From assembly GCA_946185745.1 (NCBI GenBank), contig CAMHKQ010000012.1:1-61175 (forward strand): a stretch of 61,175 nucleotides of DNA. The letters run 5' to 3'. Of the stretch, positions 1-6,843 are shown one piece after another. How positions within the stretch are numbered: the first letter of the stretch is position 1; each line of letters opens with the position of its first letter. The position numbers and the translations under genes were made by a program. The notes beneath the pieces were generated by a model. The model was not told the DNA's origin, did not search any database, and worked only from the letters and a program-made list of their open reading frames with translations. This stretch comes from an uncultured Bacteroidales bacterium. GTDB lineage: Bacteria > Bacteroidota > Bacteroidia > Bacteroidales > UBA932.

Positions 1-70
1 GGAGACGGCCGTCAGGAGAGCGCTTTCCTGCAGTTTCCCGGCCGTGTCCGTTGTCAATCAAGATTTTCAT
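1..70 (-). CDS. N-acetylmuramoyl-L-alanine amidase, N-terminus only (cut by window edge)
   Basis: The minus strand from the ATG at 68-70 reads MKILIDNGHGRETAGKRSPD and continues off the left edge. Short strand-order openings of the KILIDNGHG type, with a metal-binding His in GHG, are typical of compact Amidase_3-like cell-wall amidases in Bacteroidales. Only 23 residues are visible, so the family call rests on this motif. A separate fragment of the same kind of enzyme lies at about 58632-58785 on the same strand. Confidence 0.6.
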   Translation of the reverse strand, partial: MKILIDNGHGRETAGKRSPDGRL

Positions 71-244
71 AGGACAAGGTTTTAGGTTTGCAGGTCGGCA
101 AAGCAAGATGCAAAGAATATGTTGAAAAGAGAAGATTTCAACATTTTAATTATATCTTTGCAACAAATCGCAGCGATGCGACGTCAAAAAATTTGTTCTG
201 CCCGTGGGAGCCATTCCTGCGGGCATTTTCTATAAGTCAAGAAA

Positions 245-266
245 TGTGGGAACTTTGTGGGAACTT
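245..266. repeat. Perfect 11-base tandem duplication
   Basis: TGTGGGAACTT occurs twice head to tail (245-255 and 256-266), just beyond the 3' side of the tRNA-Phe gene. The rest of 71-274 shows no gene I can support. The location next to a tRNA 3' end would suit an integration scar, but no integrase is visible. Confidence 0.6.
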
Positions 267-274
267 TTCAACAT

Positions 275-305
275 CAAAAATGCCCCTCACGGGCGTGAGA
301 GGCAT
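275..305 (-). terminator. Intrinsic terminator of tRNA-Phe
   Basis: An 11-base stem with one mismatch (280-290 with 295-305) and a 4-base loop is followed on the minus strand by a T run (complement of 276-280). It lies directly downstream of the tRNA. Confidence 0.7.
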
Positions 306-311
306 TGTCTG

Positions 312-384
312 TGGTGCTGGGAAGAATCGAACTGCCGACACAAGGATTTTCAGTCCTTTGCTCTACCATCTGAGCTACAGCACC
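312..384 (-). tRNA. tRNA-Phe (anticodon GAA)
   Basis: The minus strand folds as a 73-base tRNA with a 7-base acceptor stem (GGTGCTG/CAGCACC), a D arm beginning TAGCTCAGA, the anticodon stem AAGGA/TCCTT around loop CTGAAAA, and the T arm with GTTCGATTC. The anticodon GAA (complement of 349-351) reads phenylalanine codons. CCA is not encoded; the discriminator base is A. Confidence 0.96.
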
Positions 385-401
385 ATTTGGTTTTGGGAGT
401 G

Positions 402-433
402 CAAAGATATGCTTTTTTTTGTAAATCGGCAAA
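402..433 (-). promoter_or_regulatory. Promoter of tRNA-Phe
   Basis: On the minus strand TTTG (430-433) is followed after 20 bases by TATCTTTG (402-409), an exact match to the Bacteroidetes -33/-7 consensus. Transcription would start roughly 12 bases before the mature 5' end. Confidence 0.8.
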
Positions 434-473
434 ATAATTCTTCGCTTTTTTTCATGTGCTGCGACGTGCTATC

Positions 474-509
474 AAAAAAAGCTGGCTGAAAAGGCTTCAG
501 CCAGCTTTT
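474..509 (-). terminator. Intrinsic terminator downstream of the OmpA lipoprotein gene
   Basis: A perfect 13-base stem (478-490 with 496-508) and 5-base loop, with a T run on the minus strand (complement of 474-480). It sits about 20 bases after the OmpA-family stop codon. Confidence 0.85.
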
Positions 510-528
510 AAGATTTCGGACGAATGAA

Positions 529-1218
529 CTACAGGGTGCCGTTCTGGGCCTTCTGGATCATGTTGCTGTTGGCCTCGATGTAGACCTCGACGCGGCGGTT
601 GAGTGCGCGGCCGGCGGCGGTGTCGTTGGATGCGACGGGCATGTAGTAGGACTTGCCTTCGGTGCTCATGTGGCTGCCGGCGATGCCAAGCTGCTCAAGG
701 AAGTACTTGACGGCGAGAGCCCTTTCAAACGAAAGCTTTTCGTTGATTGAGGCGGAGCCGGTGTTGTCGGTGTGGCCCCAGATCTTGATGTTGACGTCGG
801 GCATGTCCTTCATCTTGCTTGCGAACTGATAGAGGGACATGCGGGCCGGGTCTTTGAGCTCGGATTTGCCGGTGTCGAAGAGAATGCCGCTGTCGAAGGT
901 GACCTTTATGGACTCAAGACCGTTGGCGTCGGTTACGGTGGTAACCTGGGCGTTTTCGAGGGAAGCGAGTTCCTGGGCCTTGTTGTCCATCTTCTTGCCG
1001 ATGAGGACACCGGCGACTCCACCGATGGCGGTGCCTACGGTTGCGCCGATGGCAGCTGCGCCAGCGCTCTTGCCGATGAGGCCGCCTACCGCTGCGCCAA
1101 CTGCTGCGCCGGAACCAGCGCCTACAGCAGCGCCCTTCTGGGTTTTGTTCATGTTACCGCATGAGCTGATGGACACGACCATCAGGCCGCAGAGGAAAAT
1201 TGAGATAAATTTTTTCAT
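529..1218 (-). CDS. OmpA-family outer-membrane lipoprotein with glycine zipper
   Basis: This 229-residue protein starts with a lipoprotein signal ending in SISSC (Cys20). Residues about 28-75 form a glycine-zipper stretch very rich in Gly and Ala. A peptidoglycan-binding OmpA C-terminal domain covers about 105-217, with the typical LFDTGKSELK strand, the GHTDNTGS turn and the ALNRRVEVYI end. It most likely tethers the outer membrane to peptidoglycan. Other lipoproteins of this zipper-plus-OmpA type (YiaD-like) have this length. It is a single gene with its own terminator. Confidence 0.92.
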   Translation of the reverse strand: MKKFISIFLCGLMVVSISSCGNMNKTQKGAAVGAGSGAAVGAAVGGLIGKSAGAAAIGATVGTAIGGVAGVLIGKKMDNKAQELASLENAQVTTVTDANGLESIKVTFDSGILFDTGKSELKDPARMSLYQFASKMKDMPDVNIKIWGHTDNTGSASINEKLSFERALAVKYFLEQLGIAGSHMSTEGKSYYMPVASNDTAAGRALNRRVEVYIEANSNMIQKAQNGTL

Positions 1219-1377
1219 GTTCTTGTGAGTTTATGGATTTTTTTATTCTTTTGCCGTTGTAACTTAGTGTTAAAACACACAATTATAACGATTCCTTGAG
1301 ATATTACCAACGTTTTTCGCGCAAAAAACCTAAAAATGTCGATATTTTTTCTGAAGATGACTGATGTTTTCGTGAAT

Positions 1378-2310
1378 ATGAGATTGTTTTTCTGCCGTCT
1401 GCTTGCCGTCCTGTGCGCAGTCGCGGCCGTTTCGTGCTGGTACGCTCCCGAGGGAGAGGCGGACGAGGGCGCGGAAGTCCCTTCCTGGTATGAACTTCCC
1501 GCGATGGACCCCTCGGCCGATCCCGACGGGTATCTGGTGAGTTCGTCCGATCCGTCGCAGTATTATGCGTGGCATACCTTTACCATGGCGGGGAAGGAGT
1601 ATCGCAATTATACCGTGTGCTTCAGCGCGGAGCACCATGCCCCGGTGTGGGTTGCTGCGCCGCGGCACAGGATGTATTCCAGGCCCGGCGTGAGGCGTAC
1701 TGAGGCCTACGGGAAGGATCCGCTCATCCCTGCGGACCTGCAGTACCGTTCCGGCAGGGGAGGAGGCAAGTGCAACAGGGGTCATCTGCTTACCAGCGGC
1801 GACAGGCTCTGCATCTCCGACGCCAACGTGCAGGTGTTCTATTATTCCAATATAGCTCCCCAGATAATGGAGGGCTTCAACAACGGCGAGCATGCGGGCT
1901 GGAACATCCTCGAGGATTTCATAGACACTCAGGTCTGCCAGGACACGCTGTATCAGGTGATAGGCGTTTATTATGAAGATTATACCGACGGCTACGGCAA
2001 CCGCGTGAAGCCATACAGGCTGCCCTCTTACGGAGGCAGGTCCGACGTGGACAGACCCACCATGTTCTATTACGCCGTGCTGAGGACCAAGGCCGGCAAT
2101 ACCCGCAAGGCCCTTGTGGATTGCAGTTCCGATGAGCTGAAATGCGCGGCCTTCCTCCGGTGCAATACCGGAAGGCTTGAAGATCAAGCTGTTACGAAGG
2201 CCGAGATGATGAGTATAGCCGAGCTTGAAAAGCTCACGGGCCTGCGCTTCTTTGTAAATGTGCCGCAGGCTCCGAAATCCGTATGCCGTCCTTCGGACTG
2301 GGGACTATAA
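1378..2310 (+). CDS. Secreted DNA/RNA non-specific endonuclease, lipoprotein
   Basis: I start this 310-residue protein at 1378 rather than 1336 because MRLFFCRLLAVLCAVAAVSC is then a clean lipoprotein signal ending at Cys20. The rest is a NUC1-type beta-beta-alpha-metal nuclease. NRGH (133-136) stands where most members have DRGH, with His136 the likely general base, and YSNIAPQ...GWNILED (about 156-180) supplies the metal-binding Asn. It would degrade extracellular nucleic acid. Its C-terminal region, including a shared ending CxPSDWGL, closely resembles the nuclease half of the lipoprotein at 26970-28778, so the two are paralogs. The DRGH-to-NRGH change is seen in both (NKGH there). Confidence 0.85.
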   Translation: MRLFFCRLLAVLCAVAAVSCWYAPEGEADEGAEVPSWYELPAMDPSADPDGYLVSSSDPSQYYAWHTFTMAGKEYRNYTVCFSAEHHAPVWVAAPRHRMYSRPGVRRTEAYGKDPLIPADLQYRSGRGGGKCNRGHLLTSGDRLCISDANVQVFYYSNIAPQIMEGFNNGEHAGWNILEDFIDTQVCQDTLYQVIGVYYEDYTDGYGNRVKPYRLPSYGGRSDVDRPTMFYYAVLRTKAGNTRKALVDCSSDELKCAAFLRCNTGRLEDQAVTKAEMMSIAELEKLTGLRFFVNVPQAPKSVCRPSDWGL

Positions 2311-2331
2311 CTCGAAATAATGTGAAAAAAG

Positions 2332-2362
2332 TTTGCATTTATAAATTTATTTACTAAATTTG
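2332..2362 (+). promoter_or_regulatory. Promoter of the trpB2 leader
   Basis: TTTG (2332-2335), 19 bases, then TAAATTTG (2355-2362): a textbook Bacteroidetes promoter. The start of transcription would fall a few bases before the leader-peptide ATG at 2371. Confidence 0.85.
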
Positions 2363-2370
2363 CAAAGAAG

Positions 2371-2421
2371 ATGAAAAATAATACATCATATTCCTCACTT
2401 CGATGGTGGCGTCTGGCATAA
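2371..2421 (+). CDS. Trp-rich leader peptide of the trpB2 attenuator
   Basis: A 16-codon frame, MKNNTSYSSLRWWRLA, lies just downstream of a strong promoter and upstream of trpB2. It has tandem Trp codons (2404-2409) shortly before the stop. Tandem codons for the regulated amino acid directly before an alternative-hairpin region are the hallmark of ribosome-mediated attenuation, as in enterobacterial trpL. Too short for ordinary gene finding. Confidence 0.85.
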   Translation: MKNNTSYSSLRWWRLA

Positions 2422-2503
2422 TCTTCGGCCAGGCTATGAATATGATGTAAGTGGTAAAATGCCCCAGTAGGTGCAGTTGTACCGAAAAGGCGATTAAATA
2501 GAT
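2411..2503 (+). promoter_or_regulatory. Trp attenuator: pause and antiterminator elements
   Basis: Segment 1 (2411-2417, overlapping the codons after the Trp pair) pairs with segment 2 (2428-2434) in a 7-base stem with one G-T pair. Segment 2, extended to 2427-2434 (GGCCAGGC), can instead pair with segment 3 at 2504-2511 (GCCTGTCC), seven of eight positions. Segment 3 is the left arm of the terminator. A ribosome stalled at the Trp codons would cover segment 1, free segment 2 and so block the terminator. The pairings were found by eye, without energy calculation. Confidence 0.7.
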
Positions 2504-2534
2504 GCCTGTCCGAATGCGAGGACAGGCGTTTTTT
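2504..2534 (+). terminator. Attenuator terminator before trpB2
   Basis: A perfect 8-base stem (2504-2511 with 2520-2527), loop of 8, extended by an outer G-T and A-T pair, followed by six T (2529-2534). It ends 25 bases before the trpB2 start, so in excess tryptophan transcription would stop here. Confidence 0.88.
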
Positions 2535-2558
2535 GTTTATTCTTTAATACTTAACTAT

Positions 2559-3932
2559 ATGAAACAGAAAAAATTCATGCTCCCCGAGAGCGAAATTCCA
2601 ACAGCATGGTACAATGTTCAGGCCGATATGCCAAACAAGCCCTATCTGCCGCTCAACCCGGCCACGGGCGAACCCCTCAAGGCCGAGGACATGTATGCCA
2701 TCTTCCCGGAGGAATGTGCAAGGCAGGAACTCAACCGTACCGACCGTTTCATCCCCATTCCCGAGGCGGTGCGGGAGAAGTACTCTTCCTACCGCTGCAC
2801 TCCGCTGGTACGTGCCTACGGTCTGGAAGAGGCCCTCGGCACGCCCGCGCACATCTATTTCAAGAACGAGAGCGTGAGCCCCGCCGGCTCCCACAAGCTC
2901 AACTCCGCCCTCGCACAGGCCTACTATGCCAAGCAGGAGGGAACTACCAACATCACCACCGAGACCGGCGCGGGACAGTGGGGAGGAGCCCTCTCCTATG
3001 CCGCAAAGGCTTTCGGGCTCGAGCTGGCGGTCTATATGGTTAAGATTTCCTATGAGCAGAAGCCCTATCGCCGCAGCATCATGCAGACCTTCGGAGCGAA
3101 CGTAACTCCTTCTCCTTCAATGAGTACGCGCGCGGGCAAGGACATCATCACCTACGATCCGAACAACCAGGGCTCGCTCGGTACCGCCATCTCCGAGGCG
3201 CTCGAACTCGCGCGCACCACTCCGCACTGCAAGTATGTGCTCGGCTCGGTTCTCAACCATGTCTGCCTGCATCAGACCGTGATCGGCCTCGAGGCCGAAA
3301 AACAGATGGAGCTGGCCGGCGAGTATCCCGACATCGTCATCGGCTGCTTCGGCGGAGGCAGCAACTTCAGCGGCATCTCCCTGCCTTTCCTGAGGCACAA
3401 CTTCTTCGACGGCAAGAAGACCCGTTTCATCGCCGCCGAGCCCTCTTCCTGCCCCAAGCTCACCAAGGGCGTGTATCTCTACGATTTCGGCGACGTGGCC
3501 GGTTATACGCCGAAGCTTGCCATGTATACCCTCGGCCACAACTTCAGGCCGGCCAATATCCATGCAGGCGGCCTGCGCTATCACGGTTCGGGCAGCATTG
3601 TGGCCCAGCTGCTCAAGGACGGCTTCATCGAGGCGGTCGACATCGATCAGCTCGACTCCTTCAAGGCCGGAACCCTGTTTGCCCGCACCGAGGGCATCAT
3701 TCCCGCTCCCGAGAGCTGCCATGCCATCGCCGCCACCGTCAAGGAGGCCCTGGAATGCAAAAAGACCGGTGAGAAGAAGACCATTCTCTTCAATCTCTCC
3801 GGCCACGGACTCGTAGATATGAGTGCTTACGACCAGTATATCGCCGGTGACCTCGTAAACTATACCGTCACCGAAAAGGATGTCCTTGAGAACTTAGCAA
3901 AAAGCGACCTGGACCCCTCCAAGGCTCTCTAG
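2559..3932 (+). CDS. trpB2: Tryptophan synthase beta chain, TrpB2 type
   Basis: This PLP enzyme joins indole with serine to make tryptophan. The 457-residue length, the long N-terminal segment and the order of motifs match the TrpB2 subfamily rather than classical TrpB. The PLP lysine is Lys113 in AGSHKLNSA, the substrate-carboxylate loop is TETGAGQWG (about 134-142) and the phosphate loop GCFGGGSNFSG (262-272). I start at ATG 2559: an in-frame extension upstream would run through the attenuator terminator. No trpA or other trp gene is nearby, so it may salvage indole; that is inference. Control is likely by the attenuator. Confidence 0.93.
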   Translation: MKQKKFMLPESEIPTAWYNVQADMPNKPYLPLNPATGEPLKAEDMYAIFPEECARQELNRTDRFIPIPEAVREKYSSYRCTPLVRAYGLEEALGTPAHIYFKNESVSPAGSHKLNSALAQAYYAKQEGTTNITTETGAGQWGGALSYAAKAFGLELAVYMVKISYEQKPYRRSIMQTFGANVTPSPSMSTRAGKDIITYDPNNQGSLGTAISEALELARTTPHCKYVLGSVLNHVCLHQTVIGLEAEKQMELAGEYPDIVIGCFGGGSNFSGISLPFLRHNFFDGKKTRFIAAEPSSCPKLTKGVYLYDFGDVAGYTPKLAMYTLGHNFRPANIHAGGLRYHGSGSIVAQLLKDGFIEAVDIDQLDSFKAGTLFARTEGIIPAPESCHAIAATVKEALECKKTGEKKTILFNLSGHGLVDMSAYDQYIAGDLVNYTVTEKDVLENLAKSDLDPSKAL

Positions 3933-4643
3933 GCTGCGCTCTCCGATAATTTTACGGAGCCCGTCCTCCAATGCCCCGGCCATGACCGCCTGGCCCTGTG
4001 CATTGGGATGGGCTCCGTCTTCGCAGAGAAGCTTCCCATAGCCGGGCCTCGAATAGAAGGGAGACGTGATGTCTATCACTGGCACGCCCTTGCAGGCTGC
4101 CATCTCGAGGACGCGGTAGTTGTACATTTCATGCCATTCCCTGATGAAATCGGGAGTGCCGCCGAGCCAGTCCAGCACCTTGCCGCGGCCTTCGTCGTCG
4201 AGGTCGCGGGTGACGTGGGCGAAGAACTTGCCGGAATCCACGGGGGGGAGCGTCAGCAGGATGGGGGATGAGCCGAGTTCGCGCACGCGGTCGAGGATCC
4301 TGCCGTACTTCATGCTGAATTCGGTGACAGGCGTGTTGGGAAGATGCCTGCGCCCGGGATCCGCCGCAATATCGCTCCAGCAGTAGTCGCAGTCGTTGCC
4401 GCCGAACTCCAGGAGGGTGTAGTCGTATGCGCGCAGGCCCGTCATGTGACGGATGAGCATGCGCTCGCCCATGTCGAGCGTGCTGCCGAACCGGGCGAAG
4501 TTGTCGATTCTGATATCCATCTCCCTGGCGCAGATGTCGGTGAAGCTCTGTTCGGGGAGAGTGTACTTCAAGGGCTTTAAAGATTCGAGCACAGTCCCCT
4601 TCAGGACCGAGTCTCCAAATGCACTTATTCTTATCGTATTCAT
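3894..4643 (-). CDS. SGNH/GDSL-family hydrolase
   Basis: This 249-residue protein shows the SGNH blocks: GDS (Ser12) near the N-terminus, Gly and Asn in EFGGND (80-84) and the catalytic Asp-His pair in DGAHPN (209-214). It has no signal peptide, so it should be a cytoplasmic esterase or acylhydrolase; the substrate is unknown. Its 3' end overlaps the convergent trpB2 end by 39 bases. It is divergent from the LytTR regulator. Confidence 0.85.
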   Translation of the reverse strand: MNTIRISAFGDSVLKGTVLESLKPLKYTLPEQSFTDICAREMDIRIDNFARFGSTLDMGERMLIRHMTGLRAYDYTLLEFGGNDCDYCWSDIAADPGRRHLPNTPVTEFSMKYGRILDRVRELGSSPILLTLPPVDSGKFFAHVTRDLDDEGRGKVLDWLGGTPDFIREWHEMYNYRVLEMAACKGVPVIDITSPFYSRPGYGKLLCEDGAHPNAQGQAVMAGALEDGLRKIIGERSLESLGGVQVAFC

Positions 4644-4663
4644 TTCAGTATCGTTTTTCAGTG

Positions 4664-4698
4664 CAAAAGTAGTTTCGTTTTTTAATCTGGAGATTAAA
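4664..4698 (-). promoter_or_regulatory. Promoter of the SGNH hydrolase with palindrome
   Basis: The minus strand has TACTTTTG (complement of 4664-4671), fitting TAnnTTTG. Just upstream lies a perfect palindrome with 8-base arms and a GG centre (4681-4698, TTTAATCT/AGATTAAA), well placed for a regulator over the -33 region. Confidence 0.55.
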
Positions 4699-4700
4699 CT

Positions 4701-4780
4701 GTGACAGGGATGAATACTTTGTGACGAAAGTGCGGTTTTTGGGACTAAAAGCGCATTTTTGGGATAAAATCAAGATTATT
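4701..4780 (+). repeat. Four 20-base imperfect tandem repeats, probable regulator array
   Basis: Units start at 4701, 4721, 4741 and 4761 and open GTGAC, GTGAC, GGGAC and GGGAT; each ends in an A/T stretch rich in T (TACTTT, GTTTTT, ATTTTT, ATTATT). The exact 20-base period is about two helical turns. A further copy of GGGACTAAAA occurs at 4805-4814. The array runs into the -33 box of the LytTR gene, so it may be the site where that regulator binds its own promoter. Confidence 0.65.
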
Positions 4781-4790
4781 AATATCTTTG
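4758..4790 (+). promoter_or_regulatory. Promoter of the LytTR regulator
   Basis: TTTG (4758-4761) and TATCTTTG (4783-4790) with 21 bases between them. This places the transcript start near 4797 and rules in the ATG at 4814 as the start codon. Confidence 0.75.
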
Positions 4791-4813
4791 TCCCAACAAA
4801 TAAAGGGACTAAA

Positions 4814-5623
4814 ATGCGCAATCTGCCTAAACTGTTTTTCTCCTGGCCGGCGTTTTTTGTATACGTGGGCGGGTGCTCCCTGTTCTTTCTCGCTTTCACT
4901 GTGGTCTATGACCCGTTCTCGATGCGCGACTTCCTGGACATGGGGCGGGGGCTGTATTCCCTGAATCTCTCCATCCTTTTCGCCATATTGCTGGTCCTGC
5001 TGGGCTGCCTCCGGCTGGCCCTCCGCCTTATGAAGGATTCCAAGAAGTTCACGTGGGCGGCTTACGTCACGTGGTGCATCGGGGAATGCCTTGTGCTCGC
5101 GCTCGCTGCATCACTGTACCTCACGCTCATGCTGAAAGGGGAGTACTCATATTTCACGGTCCTCTTCGGTTATTGCATAGGCAACACCTATCTCATCCTG
5201 ATATATCCATATCTGGTGATTACCCTCGCTTTCGAAATCGCCGCGCTCAAGCAGGCGGAGCAGGCCAAGGCTTCCACGGACGAGTCCCTCATCCGCTTTT
5301 TTGACGAATACAAGAATCCCAAACTTCTGATTGCCGCAGGCGCAGTCCTGTACATCGAAGCGCAGGAGAATTACGTGGACATATGGTATCTCGACAGCGG
5401 CAGGCCGCGCAAGTTCAACCTCCGGGCCAGCATGCGCTCGCTCGAAGAGACTGCCGAGCGTCATGGCCTGGTGCGCTGCCAGCGTTCCTATTACGTCAAT
5501 CCCTCGCACGTGACGGTGCTCCGTCGCGAAAACGGCTGGGTCTATGCCGACCTGGACCAGGAAGGCCTTCCCAGCATACCGGTATCCAAAACATATTACG
5601 ATAAACTGGCCAAATTGCTATAA
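4814..5623 (+). CDS. Membrane-bound LytTR-type transcription regulator
   Basis: The protein of 269 residues begins with about four hydrophobic segments (residues 5-30, 45-70, 85-105, 110-140) and ends in a LytTR DNA-binding domain (about 170-269) with the typical LYIEAQENYVDIWY, RCQRSYYVNPSHV and IPVSKTYYDKL blocks. A GTG 93 bases upstream is in frame but lies before the promoter, so I use the ATG at 4814. There is no receiver domain; the membrane part probably senses the signal directly. The next gene follows after two bases, so both are one transcript. Confidence 0.85.
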   Translation: MRNLPKLFFSWPAFFVYVGGCSLFFLAFTVVYDPFSMRDFLDMGRGLYSLNLSILFAILLVLLGCLRLALRLMKDSKKFTWAAYVTWCIGECLVLALAASLYLTLMLKGEYSYFTVLFGYCIGNTYLILIYPYLVITLAFEIAALKQAEQAKASTDESLIRFFDEYKNPKLLIAAGAVLYIEAQENYVDIWYLDSGRPRKFNLRASMRSLEETAERHGLVRCQRSYYVNPSHVTVLRRENGWVYADLDQEGLPSIPVSKTYYDKLAKLL

Positions 5624-5625
5624 AA

Positions 5626-6819
5626 ATGAATGTAGTTTTCATTTCACCCAATTTCCCGCAGACCTACTGGCATTTCTGCGCAGGGCTGCGCCGGCATGGC
5701 GTCACGGTGCTGGGCATCGGGGACGCCCCCTTCGATGCGCTCCTTCCCGAACTCAGGAGCTCCCTTACAGAGTATTACAAGGTCGACGACCTTTCCGATT
5801 ACGACGCACTTTTCCGCGCGGTCGCCTTCTTCAGTTTCAAGTACGGAAAAATCGACTGGCTGGAAAGCAACAACGAGGCATGGCTCGAGAACGACGCCCG
5901 CCTGAGGACCGACTTCAACATCACTACCGGTGTGAATACCAAGCAGATAGCTCCTTTCAAGAGCAAGGCTGTCCAAAAGAAATACTATGCCCTTGCCGGT
6001 GTTCCTACCGCCCGTCAGCTCAAGGTGTCTGACATCAAGGCCGCACGGGCGTTCATCAAAGGCACCGGATATCCTGTGTTCGTGAAGCCCGAAGTGGGCG
6101 TGGGTGCCGCCGCGTCGTACAAGATCTCCAACGCCGCGGAGCTGGAGCGTTTCTTTGAAACCAAACCCGACGTGCCCTACGTGATGGAGGAATTCGTAAC
6201 CGGCGACATAATGTCCTACGATGCCATAGTGGACTCCAGGTGCCGCCCGCTCTTCGAGTCCTGCACCCATTTCCCGCCCTCCATGGCCGATATCACCAAC
6301 AACAACCTGGACTGCCTCTACTATGTGCTGCCCACCGTGCCCGAACAACTCAGGGAGCGGGGCAGGGCCACGGTCAAGGCTTTCAAGGTGCGCAGCCGTT
6401 TCGTCCATCTGGAGTTTTTCTGCCTGGACAGCGACCGTCCCGGGCTCGGGAAGAAAGGGGATTTCGTGGGGCTCGAGACCAATATGCGCCCGGCCGGCGG
6501 CTACACCCCCGACATGATGAATTACGCCCACGCGACCGACGTCTATCAGATCTGGGCGGACATGGTGGTGCTGGACAAACGCGTTCTGCCCGAGTATCCC
6601 GACGATGACCACTACTGCGTCTGGTATGGCAGGCGGGACAATCGTCCCTATGCCCACGACCACGATGCGGTTATGGCCGAGTACGGTTCGCGCATGGCCA
6701 TGCACGGGCGTCTTCCCGATGTGCTGAGCAGTGATCTCGGCAGCGATTTCTACATGATTCACGCCCACGACATGGCGGAGCTGGAGAAATTCCGCAAATA
6801 TCTGGGGGAAACGCTGTAG
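5626..6819 (+). CDS. ATP-grasp carboxylate ligase-like protein
   Basis: The 397 residues contain an ATP-grasp fold: a pre-ATP-grasp region (about 1-110), YPVFVKPEVGVGAAASYKI (the nucleotide-binding strand and glycine loop, about 148-166), YVMEEFVTGDIMSYDAIVD (about 185-203), and the metal-binding FVGLETNMRPAGGYTPDMM (about 285-303). Such enzymes couple a carboxylate to an amine or thiol with ATP hydrolysis. No partner biosynthetic gene is present, so the substrate is open. Two bases separate it from the LytTR gene, suggesting that regulator's circuit includes this enzyme. Confidence 0.8.
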   Translation: MNVVFISPNFPQTYWHFCAGLRRHGVTVLGIGDAPFDALLPELRSSLTEYYKVDDLSDYDALFRAVAFFSFKYGKIDWLESNNEAWLENDARLRTDFNITTGVNTKQIAPFKSKAVQKKYYALAGVPTARQLKVSDIKAARAFIKGTGYPVFVKPEVGVGAAASYKISNAAELERFFETKPDVPYVMEEFVTGDIMSYDAIVDSRCRPLFESCTHFPPSMADITNNNLDCLYYVLPTVPEQLRERGRATVKAFKVRSRFVHLEFFCLDSDRPGLGKKGDFVGLETNMRPAGGYTPDMMNYAHATDVYQIWADMVVLDKRVLPEYPDDDHYCVWYGRRDNRPYAHDHDAVMAEYGSRMAMHGRLPDVLSSDLGSDFYMIHAHDMAELEKFRKYLGETL

Positions 6820-6843
6820 GCGGGATGCCTCAGGTGGGCGGCG

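Noticed and set aside
839..1228. Long open frames antisense to the OmpA lipoprotein (also 772-1164)
   Set aside because: They are Ala/Pro- and Gly-rich mirror frames of the glycine zipper and have no domain or promoter of their own.
2502..2558. Upstream extension of trpB2 by 19 codons
   Set aside because: It would be encoded by the terminator stem of the attenuator and does not resemble TrpB2 N-termini.
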